From CBDFHV01 sp965247705 (GTDB lineage: Bacteria > Pseudomonadota > Alphaproteobacteria > Rhodospirillales > CAMCUA01), in assembly GCA_965247705.1 (NCBI GenBank), contig CBDFHV010000083.1, positions 124,001-188,000 on the forward strand: a stretch of DNA of 64,000 nt, given 5' to 3'. The notes under the pieces were generated by a model that had not been told where the DNA came from, made no database searches, and saw nothing but the letters and a program-made list of their open reading frames with translations. Numbering within the stretch: position 1 is the first letter of the stretch; every line of letters begins with the position of its first letter. Shown piece after piece: positions 54,969 through 62,570 of the stretch. The position numbers and the translations under genes are program-made.

Positions 54969-56900
54969 ATGCCGAACACGGCAATCAATACAATAGAAAC
55001 GCCTGACGGCACGGAAACCGCCGCGAGGGCGCATCACAAGATCCGCTCGATGGCGGTCTCGGGCGGCTTTCTCGAGGGCGCCCGGCTCGACTTCGCGGAC
55101 GGGCTGAACTGCATCATCGGCGGGCGCGGCACCGGCAAGACGACGGTGCTGGAGTTGATCCGCTACCTTCTGGGTCCGATGCCGGACACTCCCGAGGGCA
55201 AGACCCGCGGCAAGGCGATCGAGGGGCTGGTCCGGGGCAATCTCGGCAGCGGCACCATCGGCCTCGACGTCGAGACCAAGCACGGCACCCGCTATCGCGC
55301 CGAGCGGCCGTGGGACGATGCGAGCCAGGTGCTCGACGCCGACGGTGCGCCGGTCGCGGTGTCGCTCGATCGCGACCTGGTGTTCAAGGCTGACATCTAC
55401 AGCCAGAACGAGATCGAGGAAATCGCCACCACGCCGCGCTTTCAATTGTCGCTGATCGACAAGTTCGAGGAAGAAGCGATCCGCGAGACCGGCGCGGAGA
55501 TCGCCAAGTTGACCCGGGCCATCGAGCAAAGCGCACACGATCTGCGAGCCCTCGACCGCAACATCGGAGAGATCGAGGACGTGGTCCCGGAGATCGACAT
55601 CGTCGCCAAGCGGCTGCAGGAGATGCAGGCCGTCGAGGGCCCCGAAGCCGAGCTGATCAACACCGCGCACGCACACAAAGCGCTGCGGGCGCGGGAGACG
55701 GAAGCGCTCAGCGATCTGCGCCAGGCGGTCGACCGGGCGGCGGACGAGTTCGAGCGGCTTGCCGGCGCCGTGGCCGAGGACTGCGCCACCGCGCTCGGCG
55801 ACGGGTTCGAGAACGGCCCCAACGGCGCGGTCTTCGCCCAGGCTGCCGATGTGGCCGCGAAGTTTACAAGCGCGATCCGCGAGACCGTGCCGGCGATCGG
55901 GAGACAGCGCGCCGCCGCGGCCGCGGCCCTTGACACCCTGGCCGTGGGGCTTGCCGGCGGACACGCGCGCCAGGAGCAGCACTATCGCGAGCTGGTCGCA
56001 TGCTCGGCCGAGGAGCAGGCACAGGCGGCCGAGCGGGCGAAGCTGCAGCAGCGGCATCTGGAGTTGTCCAAGGCGCAAGGCCAACTCGACGGCTTGAAGC
56101 GCAGGCGCCAGAAGTGCGAGGCCGAGCACCGCAAGATGACGGCGCGGCTGTCGGAACTGCGCGACCGGCGTTTCGGGTTGCGCAAGGAGATCGCCGAGCG
56201 GCTGAGCGCGGCGCTGGCCCCCACCATCCGGGTCTCGATCGCCCAGGCCGGTGATCGTTCGGCTTACGAGCAGTACTTGCGGGAAGCGCTCAAGGGCTCG
56301 GGCACCAGGTACAGCCAGATCGTGGCGCAGATCGTCGCCAACCTGGCGCCGGAGGAATTGTCGCCGATCGTCCGCCGGGGCAACACCGAGCGCCTGGCGG
56401 AGCGCACCGGCATCGGCGAGGACCAGGGCGAGCGCATCATCGATCATCTCCGGGACGGCGACCACGCCTTCAGGCTCGAGACCGTGGAGCTCGCCGACGA
56501 GCCGCTGATCGAGCTCAAGGACGGCGAGGCCTACAAGAACGCGGCCGGGCTCTCGACCGGCCAGCGCTGCACGGTGATCCTGCCGATCCTGCTGTTGGAG
56601 AGCGAGCGCCCGCTGCTGATCGATCAGCCCGAGGACAACCTCGACAACGCCTTCGTCTACGACACCATCGTCAAAAGCCTGCGCGAGGCCAAGGGCGGGA
56701 GGCAGCTGATCTTCGTCACCCACAACCCCAACATCCCGGTGCTCGGCGAGGCCGAGCGGGTGTTCGTGTTCGCTTCCGACGGAAGGCGCGGCAGCGTGGC
56801 CCGCGTGGGCCCGGTAGACGAGGTCAAGGGCGAGATCGAGCATCTGCTGGAAGGCGGCGCCGAGGCCTTCAAGCTGAGGATGCGCAAGTACGGCCATTGA
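54969..56900 (+). CDS. SMC/RecF-like ABC ATPase (candidate defence or stress sensor)
   Basis: 643 residues. Walker A GGRGTGKTT at 51-59 after the RecF-like LNCIIG strand; a coiled-coil and helical middle (about 150-450; ELSKAQGQLDGLKRRRQKCE); ABC signature region LSTGQRCTVILPILLLE near 528; Walker B PLLIDQPEDNLDN near 550; and a His-switch FVTHNPNIPVLGEA near 582. This is the head-coil-head plan of SMC/RecN/RloC-type ATPases, which bind DNA ends or sense damage. AGGGAGGA precedes the ATG. It leads a three-gene operon with a histidine kinase (6 nt away) and a response regulator. No nuclease domain was recognised. Confidence 0.85.
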   Translation: MPNTAINTIETPDGTETAARAHHKIRSMAVSGGFLEGARLDFADGLNCIIGGRGTGKTTVLELIRYLLGPMPDTPEGKTRGKAIEGLVRGNLGSGTIGLDVETKHGTRYRAERPWDDASQVLDADGAPVAVSLDRDLVFKADIYSQNEIEEIATTPRFQLSLIDKFEEEAIRETGAEIAKLTRAIEQSAHDLRALDRNIGEIEDVVPEIDIVAKRLQEMQAVEGPEAELINTAHAHKALRARETEALSDLRQAVDRAADEFERLAGAVAEDCATALGDGFENGPNGAVFAQAADVAAKFTSAIRETVPAIGRQRAAAAAALDTLAVGLAGGHARQEQHYRELVACSAEEQAQAAERAKLQQRHLELSKAQGQLDGLKRRRQKCEAEHRKMTARLSELRDRRFGLRKEIAERLSAALAPTIRVSIAQAGDRSAYEQYLREALKGSGTRYSQIVAQIVANLAPEELSPIVRRGNTERLAERTGIGEDQGERIIDHLRDGDHAFRLETVELADEPLIELKDGEAYKNAAGLSTGQRCTVILPILLLESERPLLIDQPEDNLDNAFVYDTIVKSLREAKGGRQLIFVTHNPNIPVLGEAERVFVFASDGRRGSVARVGPVDEVKGEIEHLLEGGAEAFKLRMRKYGH

Positions 56901-56906
56901 GGAGCC

Positions 56907-58031
56907 ATGATGGCGGACGCGGCACGGACGCTGCTCGACGATCTCGAATCCGACGACTGGAGCACGGTGCGCGAGGCGGTCGAGACCGCAGGCGACCGGC
57001 TGCGCCGAAGGCGCCTCGACGCCGAGCTGACCGAGGCCATCGGCGTGCGGCTCTACGGCCTAGCGTCCCACCCCAAGTGGGAGGTCCGCAAGGCGGTTGC
57101 CCACGCACTCCTCTATCTGCGCCACGAGCGCTTTCATGCCGCCATCGCCCGCATCATCGACGACGACAATGTGTGGGTACGCGACGCCGCGCGGCGGACT
57201 TTCCAGCGGCGCACCGAGGTCACCCGGGCGGATATCCACAGCGATGATCACGGCGACCGGACGCTCGCGCTTCTGAACGGGCTTGAGGCGCGGTACGGGC
57301 CGCGGGCGCGCAGGGCGGCGCTCAGGCTCGCCGATCAAATGGACGCGACCTTCGTGCGCATGGCCTATCACGAGATGATCCGGATCATTTCCCCGCTCGA
57401 TGCCGAGTTGATCAATCTCGAGCGCGAGCTCGCCGACACACCGGGGGCGGGCTCCGAGAGCCGGGGCCGGGTCGTGCGCGCCCAGCGGCGCGTGCGCCTG
57501 ATGACGGAGTTCCTCGACAATCTGCGCGCGTTCACAACCGAAGTGCGGGGCCCCTTTACGAGCGAGGTGCTGCTGCCGCTGGCGCGCGAGGCCGAGGAGC
57601 TGGCGCTCGACGACCTCGAGCCGTCGATCGCGGCGCCGGCGATTCATGTGGCCGTCGATCCCGCGATCCGCGTCGAGGCCAACCGCTCCCGGCTCCTGCA
57701 AGCACTCATCAATCTTCTGGTGAACGCGGTCGAGGCGTGCCGCGACGACGGCCGGCCGGGGCGCATCGAGGTGACCGCCGAGCAGCTCGCGGGCGGCCAT
57801 GTCGCGCTTAGCGTCGCCGACAACGGCCGCGGGATGGATGAAGACGCGGTCGAGGAATGCACCCAGCTCTATAGCACGGGCAGACGCGACGGCATGGGCT
57901 TCGGTCTGCCGCTCGCCAAGAAGATCGTCGAACTCGACCATCACGGCACGCTGGCCATCGAGAGCGCCGAGGGAGAGGGAACCACCGTGACCATGGTGCT
58001 TCCGGTCGAGCAGTTGGGAGCGGAGGCCTAA
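56907..58031 (+). CDS. HEAT-repeat sensor histidine kinase
   Basis: 374 residues, soluble, no membrane helix. N-terminal HEAT-like repeats (about 10-110; WEVRKAVAHALLYLRHERFH, NVWVRDAARRTFQRR) replace the usual sensor domain. A DHp-like hairpin at 145-225 has a probable phospho-His at 155 (MAYHEMIRIISPLDAELINL). The HATPase domain has N-box LLVNAVEAC, G1 VADNGRGMDEDAV and G2 GMGFGLPLAKKIVEL. ATG 56910 has better spacing from the GGAG at 56901 than ATG 56907. HEAT repeats suggest that a protein or nucleic acid, maybe the upstream ATPase, is sensed. Confidence 0.88.
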   Translation: MMADAARTLLDDLESDDWSTVREAVETAGDRLRRRRLDAELTEAIGVRLYGLASHPKWEVRKAVAHALLYLRHERFHAAIARIIDDDNVWVRDAARRTFQRRTEVTRADIHSDDHGDRTLALLNGLEARYGPRARRAALRLADQMDATFVRMAYHEMIRIISPLDAELINLERELADTPGAGSESRGRVVRAQRRVRLMTEFLDNLRAFTTEVRGPFTSEVLLPLAREAEELALDDLEPSIAAPAIHVAVDPAIRVEANRSRLLQALINLLVNAVEACRDDGRPGRIEVTAEQLAGGHVALSVADNGRGMDEDAVEECTQLYSTGRRDGMGFGLPLAKKIVELDHHGTLAIESAEGEGTTVTMVLPVEQLGAEA

Positions 58032-58035
58032 ACCG

Positions 58036-58812
58036 ATGGCGTGCGACCACGCAGCTCTGATCGTCGAGGACGAGCCGGAGATGGCCGCCGCGCTGTGCGA
58101 TCTGGTGGATTCCCTCGGTCACGATCCTCGCCACGCGACGACCAGGGCCGATGCGATCGAGATCCTGAACGAAGGCGGCCTCTGCTATGTGCTGCTGGAC
58201 CTGCAGATTCCGGCGCACGAGAAGTCGCTTCAGCCGCGCGTGGAGGTCGGCAAGTCGTTGTTGCTGGACATCCGCCGGCGCTATCCGGGCCGTGTCGCGG
58301 GCGCCGCGCACGACATCCATCTCCTGCCGGTGCTGGTGGTGAGCGGCCAGGCCAAGGATCACGACGATGTGGTGCAGGCCCTGCAGGAGGGCGGGGACGA
58401 CTTCGTGCGTAAACCGCTGAGCCTCGATGACCGGGGCCTCGGTGCCAAGATCGGGCAATGCCTGAACCGCAGCGGGCGGTCCGATCATGGGGCCTGCGAT
58501 GGGGCAACGGTCGTGGCCACCGGCGCTGCGGACCGCGGCGGAGCCGAGCCGCCGTTCACGCACACGGCCGATTACTCGGAAGTGACCTTGAACGGCGAGA
58601 CGTATCTCTTCACCGGCTTCGTTCAGCGTGAAGTCATCCGCTTCCTTCACGAGGCCGTCAATAACGATCGGCCCTGGCAGCCCGGTAAAGCGGTCCTGTA
58701 CGAGGCGGGTTCGACCAACGCGAAGATGATCAACCTGTTCAGGGATCATCCTTGCTGGGGCACTCTGATCGAGTCCAACAGGCGCGGGCTCTACCGTCTA
58801 AGAACCGAGTAG
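58036..58812 (+). CDS. Response regulator with an uncharacterised C-terminal domain
   Basis: 258 residues. N-terminal receiver domain with acidic pocket VEDEPEM (E11, D12), phospho-acceptor D55 in YVLLDLQIP, and conserved VVSGQA and VRKPLS (Ser and Lys). An insert follows the D55 loop. The C-terminal part (about 180-258; SEVTLNGETYLFTGFVQREV, IRFLHEAVNNDRPWQPGKAV) resembles a winged helix that could bind DNA, but I cannot assign a family. It starts 4 nt after the kinase stop. The phased ACCCGTC repeats start 15 nt after its stop. Confidence 0.85.
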   Translation: MACDHAALIVEDEPEMAAALCDLVDSLGHDPRHATTRADAIEILNEGGLCYVLLDLQIPAHEKSLQPRVEVGKSLLLDIRRRYPGRVAGAAHDIHLLPVLVVSGQAKDHDDVVQALQEGGDDFVRKPLSLDDRGLGAKIGQCLNRSGRSDHGACDGATVVATGAADRGGAEPPFTHTADYSEVTLNGETYLFTGFVQREVIRFLHEAVNNDRPWQPGKAVLYEAGSTNAKMINLFRDHPCWGTLIESNRRGLYRLRTE

Positions 58813-58826
58813 GACTGCGTAATCCC

Positions 58827-58877
58827 ACCCGTCAGCGACCCGTCGCTGACCCGTCACAGAGCCCTTACCCACCCGTC
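58827..58877. repeat. ACCCGTC iterons phased at 11 bp
   Basis: ACCCGTC occurs at 58827, 58838, 58849 and 58871, steps of 11, 11 and 22 bp; the missing slot at 58860 has a 4 of 7 match. All copies therefore lie on one face of the helix. They sit between the response-regulator gene and the AlpA-like gene at 58950, and could be the binding site of either product. Confidence 0.7.
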
Positions 58878-58949
58878 GATGAGCCTGCCGACAGGCCGCT
58901 GATCGGCGGTCATCCTTTCCGCAGCTTGAACGAGAGCAGCGGAGAAGCG

Positions 58950-59177
58950 ATGGCCACACAACATCTGAACCAGACCCAGCTGGCGGCGCGCTGGAACATC
59001 TCGCCGCGCACGCTCGAGCGCTGGCGCTGGATCGGCGACGGCCCGCGCTACCTCAAGATCGGCGGCCGCGTCGTCTACCGGCTCGAGGACATCGAGGCCT
59101 ACGAGGCCGGGCAGCTGCGCCTCGCCGAGCCCGAGACGGCCCAGCCCACCGCCATCGGCCGGGAGCGCGGCGCGTGA
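58950..59177 (+). CDS. AlpA/excisionase-like HTH protein
   Basis: A 75-residue protein with a MerR-type helix-turn-helix (LNQTQLAARWNISPRTLERW) and wing (GPRYLKIGGRVVYRLEDIEA), the helix_turn_helix_17 type seen in excisionases and AlpA-like activators. GGAGAAGCG precedes ATG 58950; the longer frame from 58752 overlaps the response regulator. It begins the recombination module and overlaps the next gene by GTGA. Confidence 0.88.
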   Translation: MATQHLNQTQLAARWNISPRTLERWRWIGDGPRYLKIGGRVVYRLEDIEAYEAGQLRLAEPETAQPTAIGRERGA

Positions 59178-59521
59178 CCCTGATGGCTTGCAGCGCCGGC
59201 CCGGAAGCCCCCGTGCCCCTCCCGGCGTCGATCCCCCTCATCATCGATGTCGCGGGCTTCGAGGGGTGGCTCAGGGCCGCCCATCCGGGGAGCCGGATCA
59301 CCCTCCACCGCGGCCTTCTCTGCGTCGACCGGCAGCAACGGCCCCACGCACCGCACGACCCGGCGCGCGACGAGCTCAACCGTCTCGCGGACCGCGCCAT
59401 GCGCGCATCCGAGCGGGGCCTCGTTCATCTCGTCCAGAAGCGCCACGGCGACGCCGACTACAGCTACATCGCGATCCGCGCCCGGCGGACGCCGCCGCGC
59501 ATGAGAGGAGGCAGATCATGA
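59174..59521 (+). CDS. Hypothetical protein of the recombination module
   Basis: A 115-residue protein starting at a GTG that overlaps the previous stop (GTGA); it ends ATGA into the Sak4-like gene. No domain is recognised. The middle (FEGWLRAAHPGSRITLHRGL) and the helix LNRLADRAMRASERGLVHLV look structured. Its place in the coupled cluster suggests a DNA-replication or recombination accessory role. Confidence 0.7.
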   Translation: MTLMACSAGPEAPVPLPASIPLIIDVAGFEGWLRAAHPGSRITLHRGLLCVDRQQRPHAPHDPARDELNRLADRAMRASERGLVHLVQKRHGDADYSYIAIRARRTPPRMRGGRS

Positions 59522-60384
59522 GCCTGCGCATCATCACCGCCGACGAGCGCCTCGCCGAGGCCCGTGGCAAGACCACAATCGCGCTGTTCGGCCCGTCGGG
59601 CGTCGGCAAGACCTCGCTGCTCCGCACCCTGCCGCCGGACGAGACGCTGTGCATCGATCTCGAGGCCGGCATGAAGTCGGTCCAGGACTGGCCGGGCATG
59701 AGCATCCCGGTGCGCACCTTCTCCGACGCGCTTGATATCGCCTGCCTCGTCGGCGGCGTCGATCCCGCAGCCGATCCCAACAGCTTCTTCTCCGAAGGCC
59801 ATTACGGCCATGTCGCCAAGCTCTACGCCGAGCTGGTGCCAGTCGTTGCCGGCAAGCGCATCGTCTTCGTCGATTCGATCACCGATCTCACCCGCCAGGC
59901 CATGGCCTGGGCCAGGACCCGGCCCGAATCGGTCTCCGACAAGACCGGCAAGCCCGATCTCCGCGGCGCCTATGGAGTGCTCGCCCGCGAGGTTATCGGC
60001 CTCTTGAAGCACCTGCAGCACGCGCCGGGCCGGACCGCGATCTTCGTCGGCATCCTCGAGCGCATCTCCGACGAGTTCAACCGCGAGCACTGGCGCCCGC
60101 AGATGGAGGGCGGCAAGGCCGCCCGCGAGCTGCCCGGCATCGTCGACCAGGTGATCTCCATGGGCCTGTTCGAGGCGGATGCCGGTTCGGGGGGCGACGG
60201 CTGGCGATACGCGCCGGAGAGCGGCGAGACCCGCCGCCTGGTCTGCCGCTCCGGCAATCCGTATCGCCTGCCGGCCAAGGACCGCTCGGGCCGCCTCGAC
60301 ATCACCGAGCCGCCCGACCTCGGAGCACTGCTCGACAAGATCAACCGGCCGTCCGCGTCCACGACGCCCGCGCAACCCAGCTGA
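59518..60384 (+). CDS. Sak4-like phage ATPase (RecA-fold single-strand annealing protein)
   Basis: A 288-residue ATPase with Walker A ALFGPSGVGKTSLLRTLP, a following acidic turn LCIDLEAGMKSVQDWPG, and Walker B IVFVDSITDLTRQAM. This pattern matches the AAA_24/Sak4 family of phage recombination ATPases, which work with an SSB-like partner, here probably the next gene. GAGGAG precedes ATG 59518. No frame disruption. Confidence 0.85.
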   Translation: MSLRIITADERLAEARGKTTIALFGPSGVGKTSLLRTLPPDETLCIDLEAGMKSVQDWPGMSIPVRTFSDALDIACLVGGVDPAADPNSFFSEGHYGHVAKLYAELVPVVAGKRIVFVDSITDLTRQAMAWARTRPESVSDKTGKPDLRGAYGVLAREVIGLLKHLQHAPGRTAIFVGILERISDEFNREHWRPQMEGGKAARELPGIVDQVISMGLFEADAGSGGDGWRYAPESGETRRLVCRSGNPYRLPAKDRSGRLDITEPPDLGALLDKINRPSASTTPAQPS

Positions 60385-60399
60385 GAAAGGAGAATCGCG

Positions 60400-61197
60400 A
60401 TGACCTACAACTTCAACGACGTCGAGCCCCACCAGGGCACCGATCTCATCCCCGACGGCAGCTACGCCAAGGTCGTCATGACCGTCCGCCCGGGCGGCGT
60501 GGATGGCCAGGGCGAGCACGACAAGGGCCTCTTGAAGGCCTCGAACACGCCCGGCAGCGACGTGCTCTCGCTCGACTGCGAGTTCACCGTGGCCGAGGGC
60601 CCGCACGCGCGCCGGAAGTTCTGGCAGCTGTTCACCGCCACCGGCGGCAAGGTCGACGAGAACGGCGCCTCGATCGGCTGGAACATCTCCAAGCGCATGG
60701 TCCGCGCCATGATCGACAGCGCGCTCGGCCTCGACCCCGAGGACATGAGCGAGGCGGCCCGGCAGAAACGCCAGCTGCGCGGTCTCGCCGATCTGAACGG
60801 CATCGCCTTCGTCGCCAGGATCATGGTCGAGCCCAACAACGATCCACGCTACCCGGACCGCAACCGGCTCGACCGCCCGGTGCTGCCGAACGAGAAGGAA
60901 TGGCGGGCGGTGATGAACGGCGAGGCAGTACCGCCGGCGCCGACACGGTCCCGCGGCACCGGCGCCGCTTCGCCCGCGCCGGCCCAGACCCAGGCCGCGT
61001 GGCAGCAGCCGCAAGCCCAGCCCGCGCCAGCCTCCGCGGCGCCGGCCTGGCAGCAGCCGGCGGCACAGGCGGCCACACAGGCGGCCCCGCAGGGGCATGC
61101 GGCCGCACCCGCGGGGGAAGAGGTGCGCAGCCGGCGCCGTCGGCCGCACAGCCCGCCCCCGCGCCCGCTCCGGCGCCGTCCGGGCCCGACTGGCTGA
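60400..61197 (+). CDS. DUF669-like single-strand-binding protein, C-terminal frameshift
   Basis: The first 180 residues (MTYNFNDVEPHQGTDLIPDG; CEFTVAEGPHARRKFWQLFT; RQLRGLADLNGIAFVARIMV-like core) resemble the DUF669 family of phage SSB-like proteins found with Sak4. A Pro/Ala/Gln-rich tail follows. The frame ends in an Arg-rich stretch at 61197. A 1-nt shift in the GCGGGGG run near 61112 would instead give SAAQPAPAPAPAPSGPDWLN and a TGA (61203-61205) overlapping the next ATG, which looks more natural. The core protein is likely functional in either form. Confidence 0.8.
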   Translation: MTYNFNDVEPHQGTDLIPDGSYAKVVMTVRPGGVDGQGEHDKGLLKASNTPGSDVLSLDCEFTVAEGPHARRKFWQLFTATGGKVDENGASIGWNISKRMVRAMIDSALGLDPEDMSEAARQKRQLRGLADLNGIAFVARIMVEPNNDPRYPDRNRLDRPVLPNEKEWRAVMNGEAVPPAPTRSRGTGAASPAPAQTQAAWQQPQAQPAPASAAPAWQQPAAQAATQAAPQGHAAAPAGEEVRSRRRRPHSPPPRPLRRRPGPTG

Positions 61198-61201
61198 ACG
61201 G

Positions 61202-61788
61202 ATGATGACCGACGACGAATGGCAGGCCCACGTCACCGGCGAAGCCGCAAGGGCCGCCGGCGCGTGGCTCGAAGCGCGGGGAAGGCTCCACCGGCCCATC
61301 CGCTCCTTGACCATGCCCGAGCTCGAAGCGATGGCGGGAGGCGCGATCGCGCGCTTCATCGTCCTGGCCTCGGAGCGGATCGGGATGCACCCGAAACGGG
61401 ACGGCGAGCTCGCCCGCCTCTTGATGACCGCCGGCCCTGTGCCCTTTGCGGACGCGAAGCCAGAGGCTTCGGGTTCTGCCTCCGGCTGCAATGGGACCGC
61501 TATCCCCATTACGGCTTCTGCTCGATGCGTTGCCTCGACGCCGGCGCGTCCCTCGCGGGGAGGGCTCGCGGCGTGATCGACAAGACCGGGATGGAGAAGC
61601 GGGCGATCAAGGACGCCAGGCGGTTCTTCGCCGAGGCGTTGGGCGAGCTCGGCCTCCTGGCGCCGTTCCATGACCGGACGGGCGAAGAGATCGATCGGAT
61701 CATCGAGGCCTGCGTCGACGGCTTCCAGGACTCCATGCAGCGCCAAGCCGCCGAGGCCGTGCCGTTCGACGACGATTTGCCGTTTTGA
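61202..61788 (+). pseudogene. Zinc-binding protein with SSB-like tail, frameshifted near 61435
   Basis: ATG 61202 reads MMTDDEWQAHVTGEAARAAG..ARLLMTAG. The continuation in another frame is PCALCGREARGFGFCLRLQW and HYGFCSMRCLDAG (two CxxC-type zinc knuckles), then a helical part ending AVPFDDDLPF at 61788. Loss of one C in GGCCCTGTGCC explains the break. The DDDLPF end resembles the SSB C-terminal tip DDDIPF. The zinc pattern recalls DUF6511-type proteins, but that name is uncertain. Confidence 0.7.
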
Positions 61789-61796
61789 GGCGGGCG

Positions 61797-62570
61797 ATGA
61801 CGGTGATCGATCTCAACCACGGCTCGGGCTTCGTCTATCTGCGCCCCTCCGCCGTCACCGATGCGGGGCGGCAGATCAACGCCGCGGTCGACGCCGCACT
61901 CGAGGCGGCGGAACGCGCGGCGCGTCCGCGCGACTATCTCGGCGCAAGCCGGATCGGCGAGCCCTGCGCGCGCAAGCTGGTCTACGAATACACGCACACG
62001 CCGAAAGACCCGGGCCAGGACTTCGACGGCGCGCTGCTGCGCGTGTTCGCCGCCGGCCATCGGTTCGAGGCGCTTTCCGTCGAGTGGCTGCGGGCCGCCG
62101 GCTTCGATTTGCGCACTGCCCGCCGCGCCGGCGGCCAGTTCGGCTTCTCGGCCGCCGGCGGGCGCATCCGCGGCCATATCGACGGCGTCATCCTCGCCGG
62201 ACCCGATGTCGGCCTCACCTGGCCCGCGCTCTGGGAGCACAAGGCGCTCAACGCCCGGTCCTGGACCGACACCGTCAAACGCGGCCTGCGTGCCTCGAAG
62301 CCGGTCTATTACGGGCAGGCGCAGTTCTACATGGCCTACATGACCCTCGGCCTCACCCTGTTCACGGCTATGAACAAGGACACCCAGGCGCTCTACCACG
62401 AGGTCGTGCCTTTCGATGCGGCCGCGGCGCAAGGCCTCTCCGACAAGGCCGTGCGGGTCATCCGGGCGGCGGATGCGGGCGAGCTGCCGCCGCGCATTGC
62501 CGCCAATGCGGACTTCTACCTCTGTCGCTTCTGCGAGTACGCCAAACGCTGCTGGGAGGCCCATGGATGA
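61797..62570 (+). CDS. Cas4-like PD-(D/E)XK nuclease with Fe-S cluster
   Basis: 257 residues. Nuclease motifs: GHRFEALSVEWL, IRGHIDGVILAG (catalytic Asp), LWEHKALNARSW (E-x-K) and YYGQAQFYMAYM (Gln helix). Cysteines in GEPCARKLVYEY and CRFCEYAKRCW fit the four-Cys 4Fe-4S cluster of Cas4/AddB-like exonucleases. There is no CRISPR context; it is part of the phage-type recombination module. ATG 61797 follows GAGG; a TTG at 61785 would overlap the previous gene. Confidence 0.87.
   Translation: MTVIDLNHGSGFVYLRPSAVTDAGRQINAAVDAALEAAERAARPRDYLGASRIGEPCARKLVYEYTHTPKDPGQDFDGALLRVFAAGHRFEALSVEWLRAAGFDLRTARRAGGQFGFSAAGGRIRGHIDGVILAGPDVGLTWPALWEHKALNARSWTDTVKRGLRASKPVYYGQAQFYMAYMTLGLTLFTAMNKDTQALYHEVVPFDAAAAQGLSDKAVRVIRAADAGELPPRIAANADFYLCRFCEYAKRCWEAHG

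Noticed and set aside
54864..56897. A 677-codon minus-strand frame opposite the ATPase gene
   Set aside because: The plus strand has Walker A, signature and Walker B motifs plus a ribosome-binding site; the antisense frame has none.
59464..61746. A 760-codon minus-strand frame over the Sak4-like and DUF669-like genes
   Set aside because: It is antisense to overlapping, translationally coupled genes with recognised motifs.
61797..62570. Cas4 of a CRISPR-Cas locus
   Set aside because: No cas1, cas2, effector or array is nearby; the neighbours are phage recombination genes.
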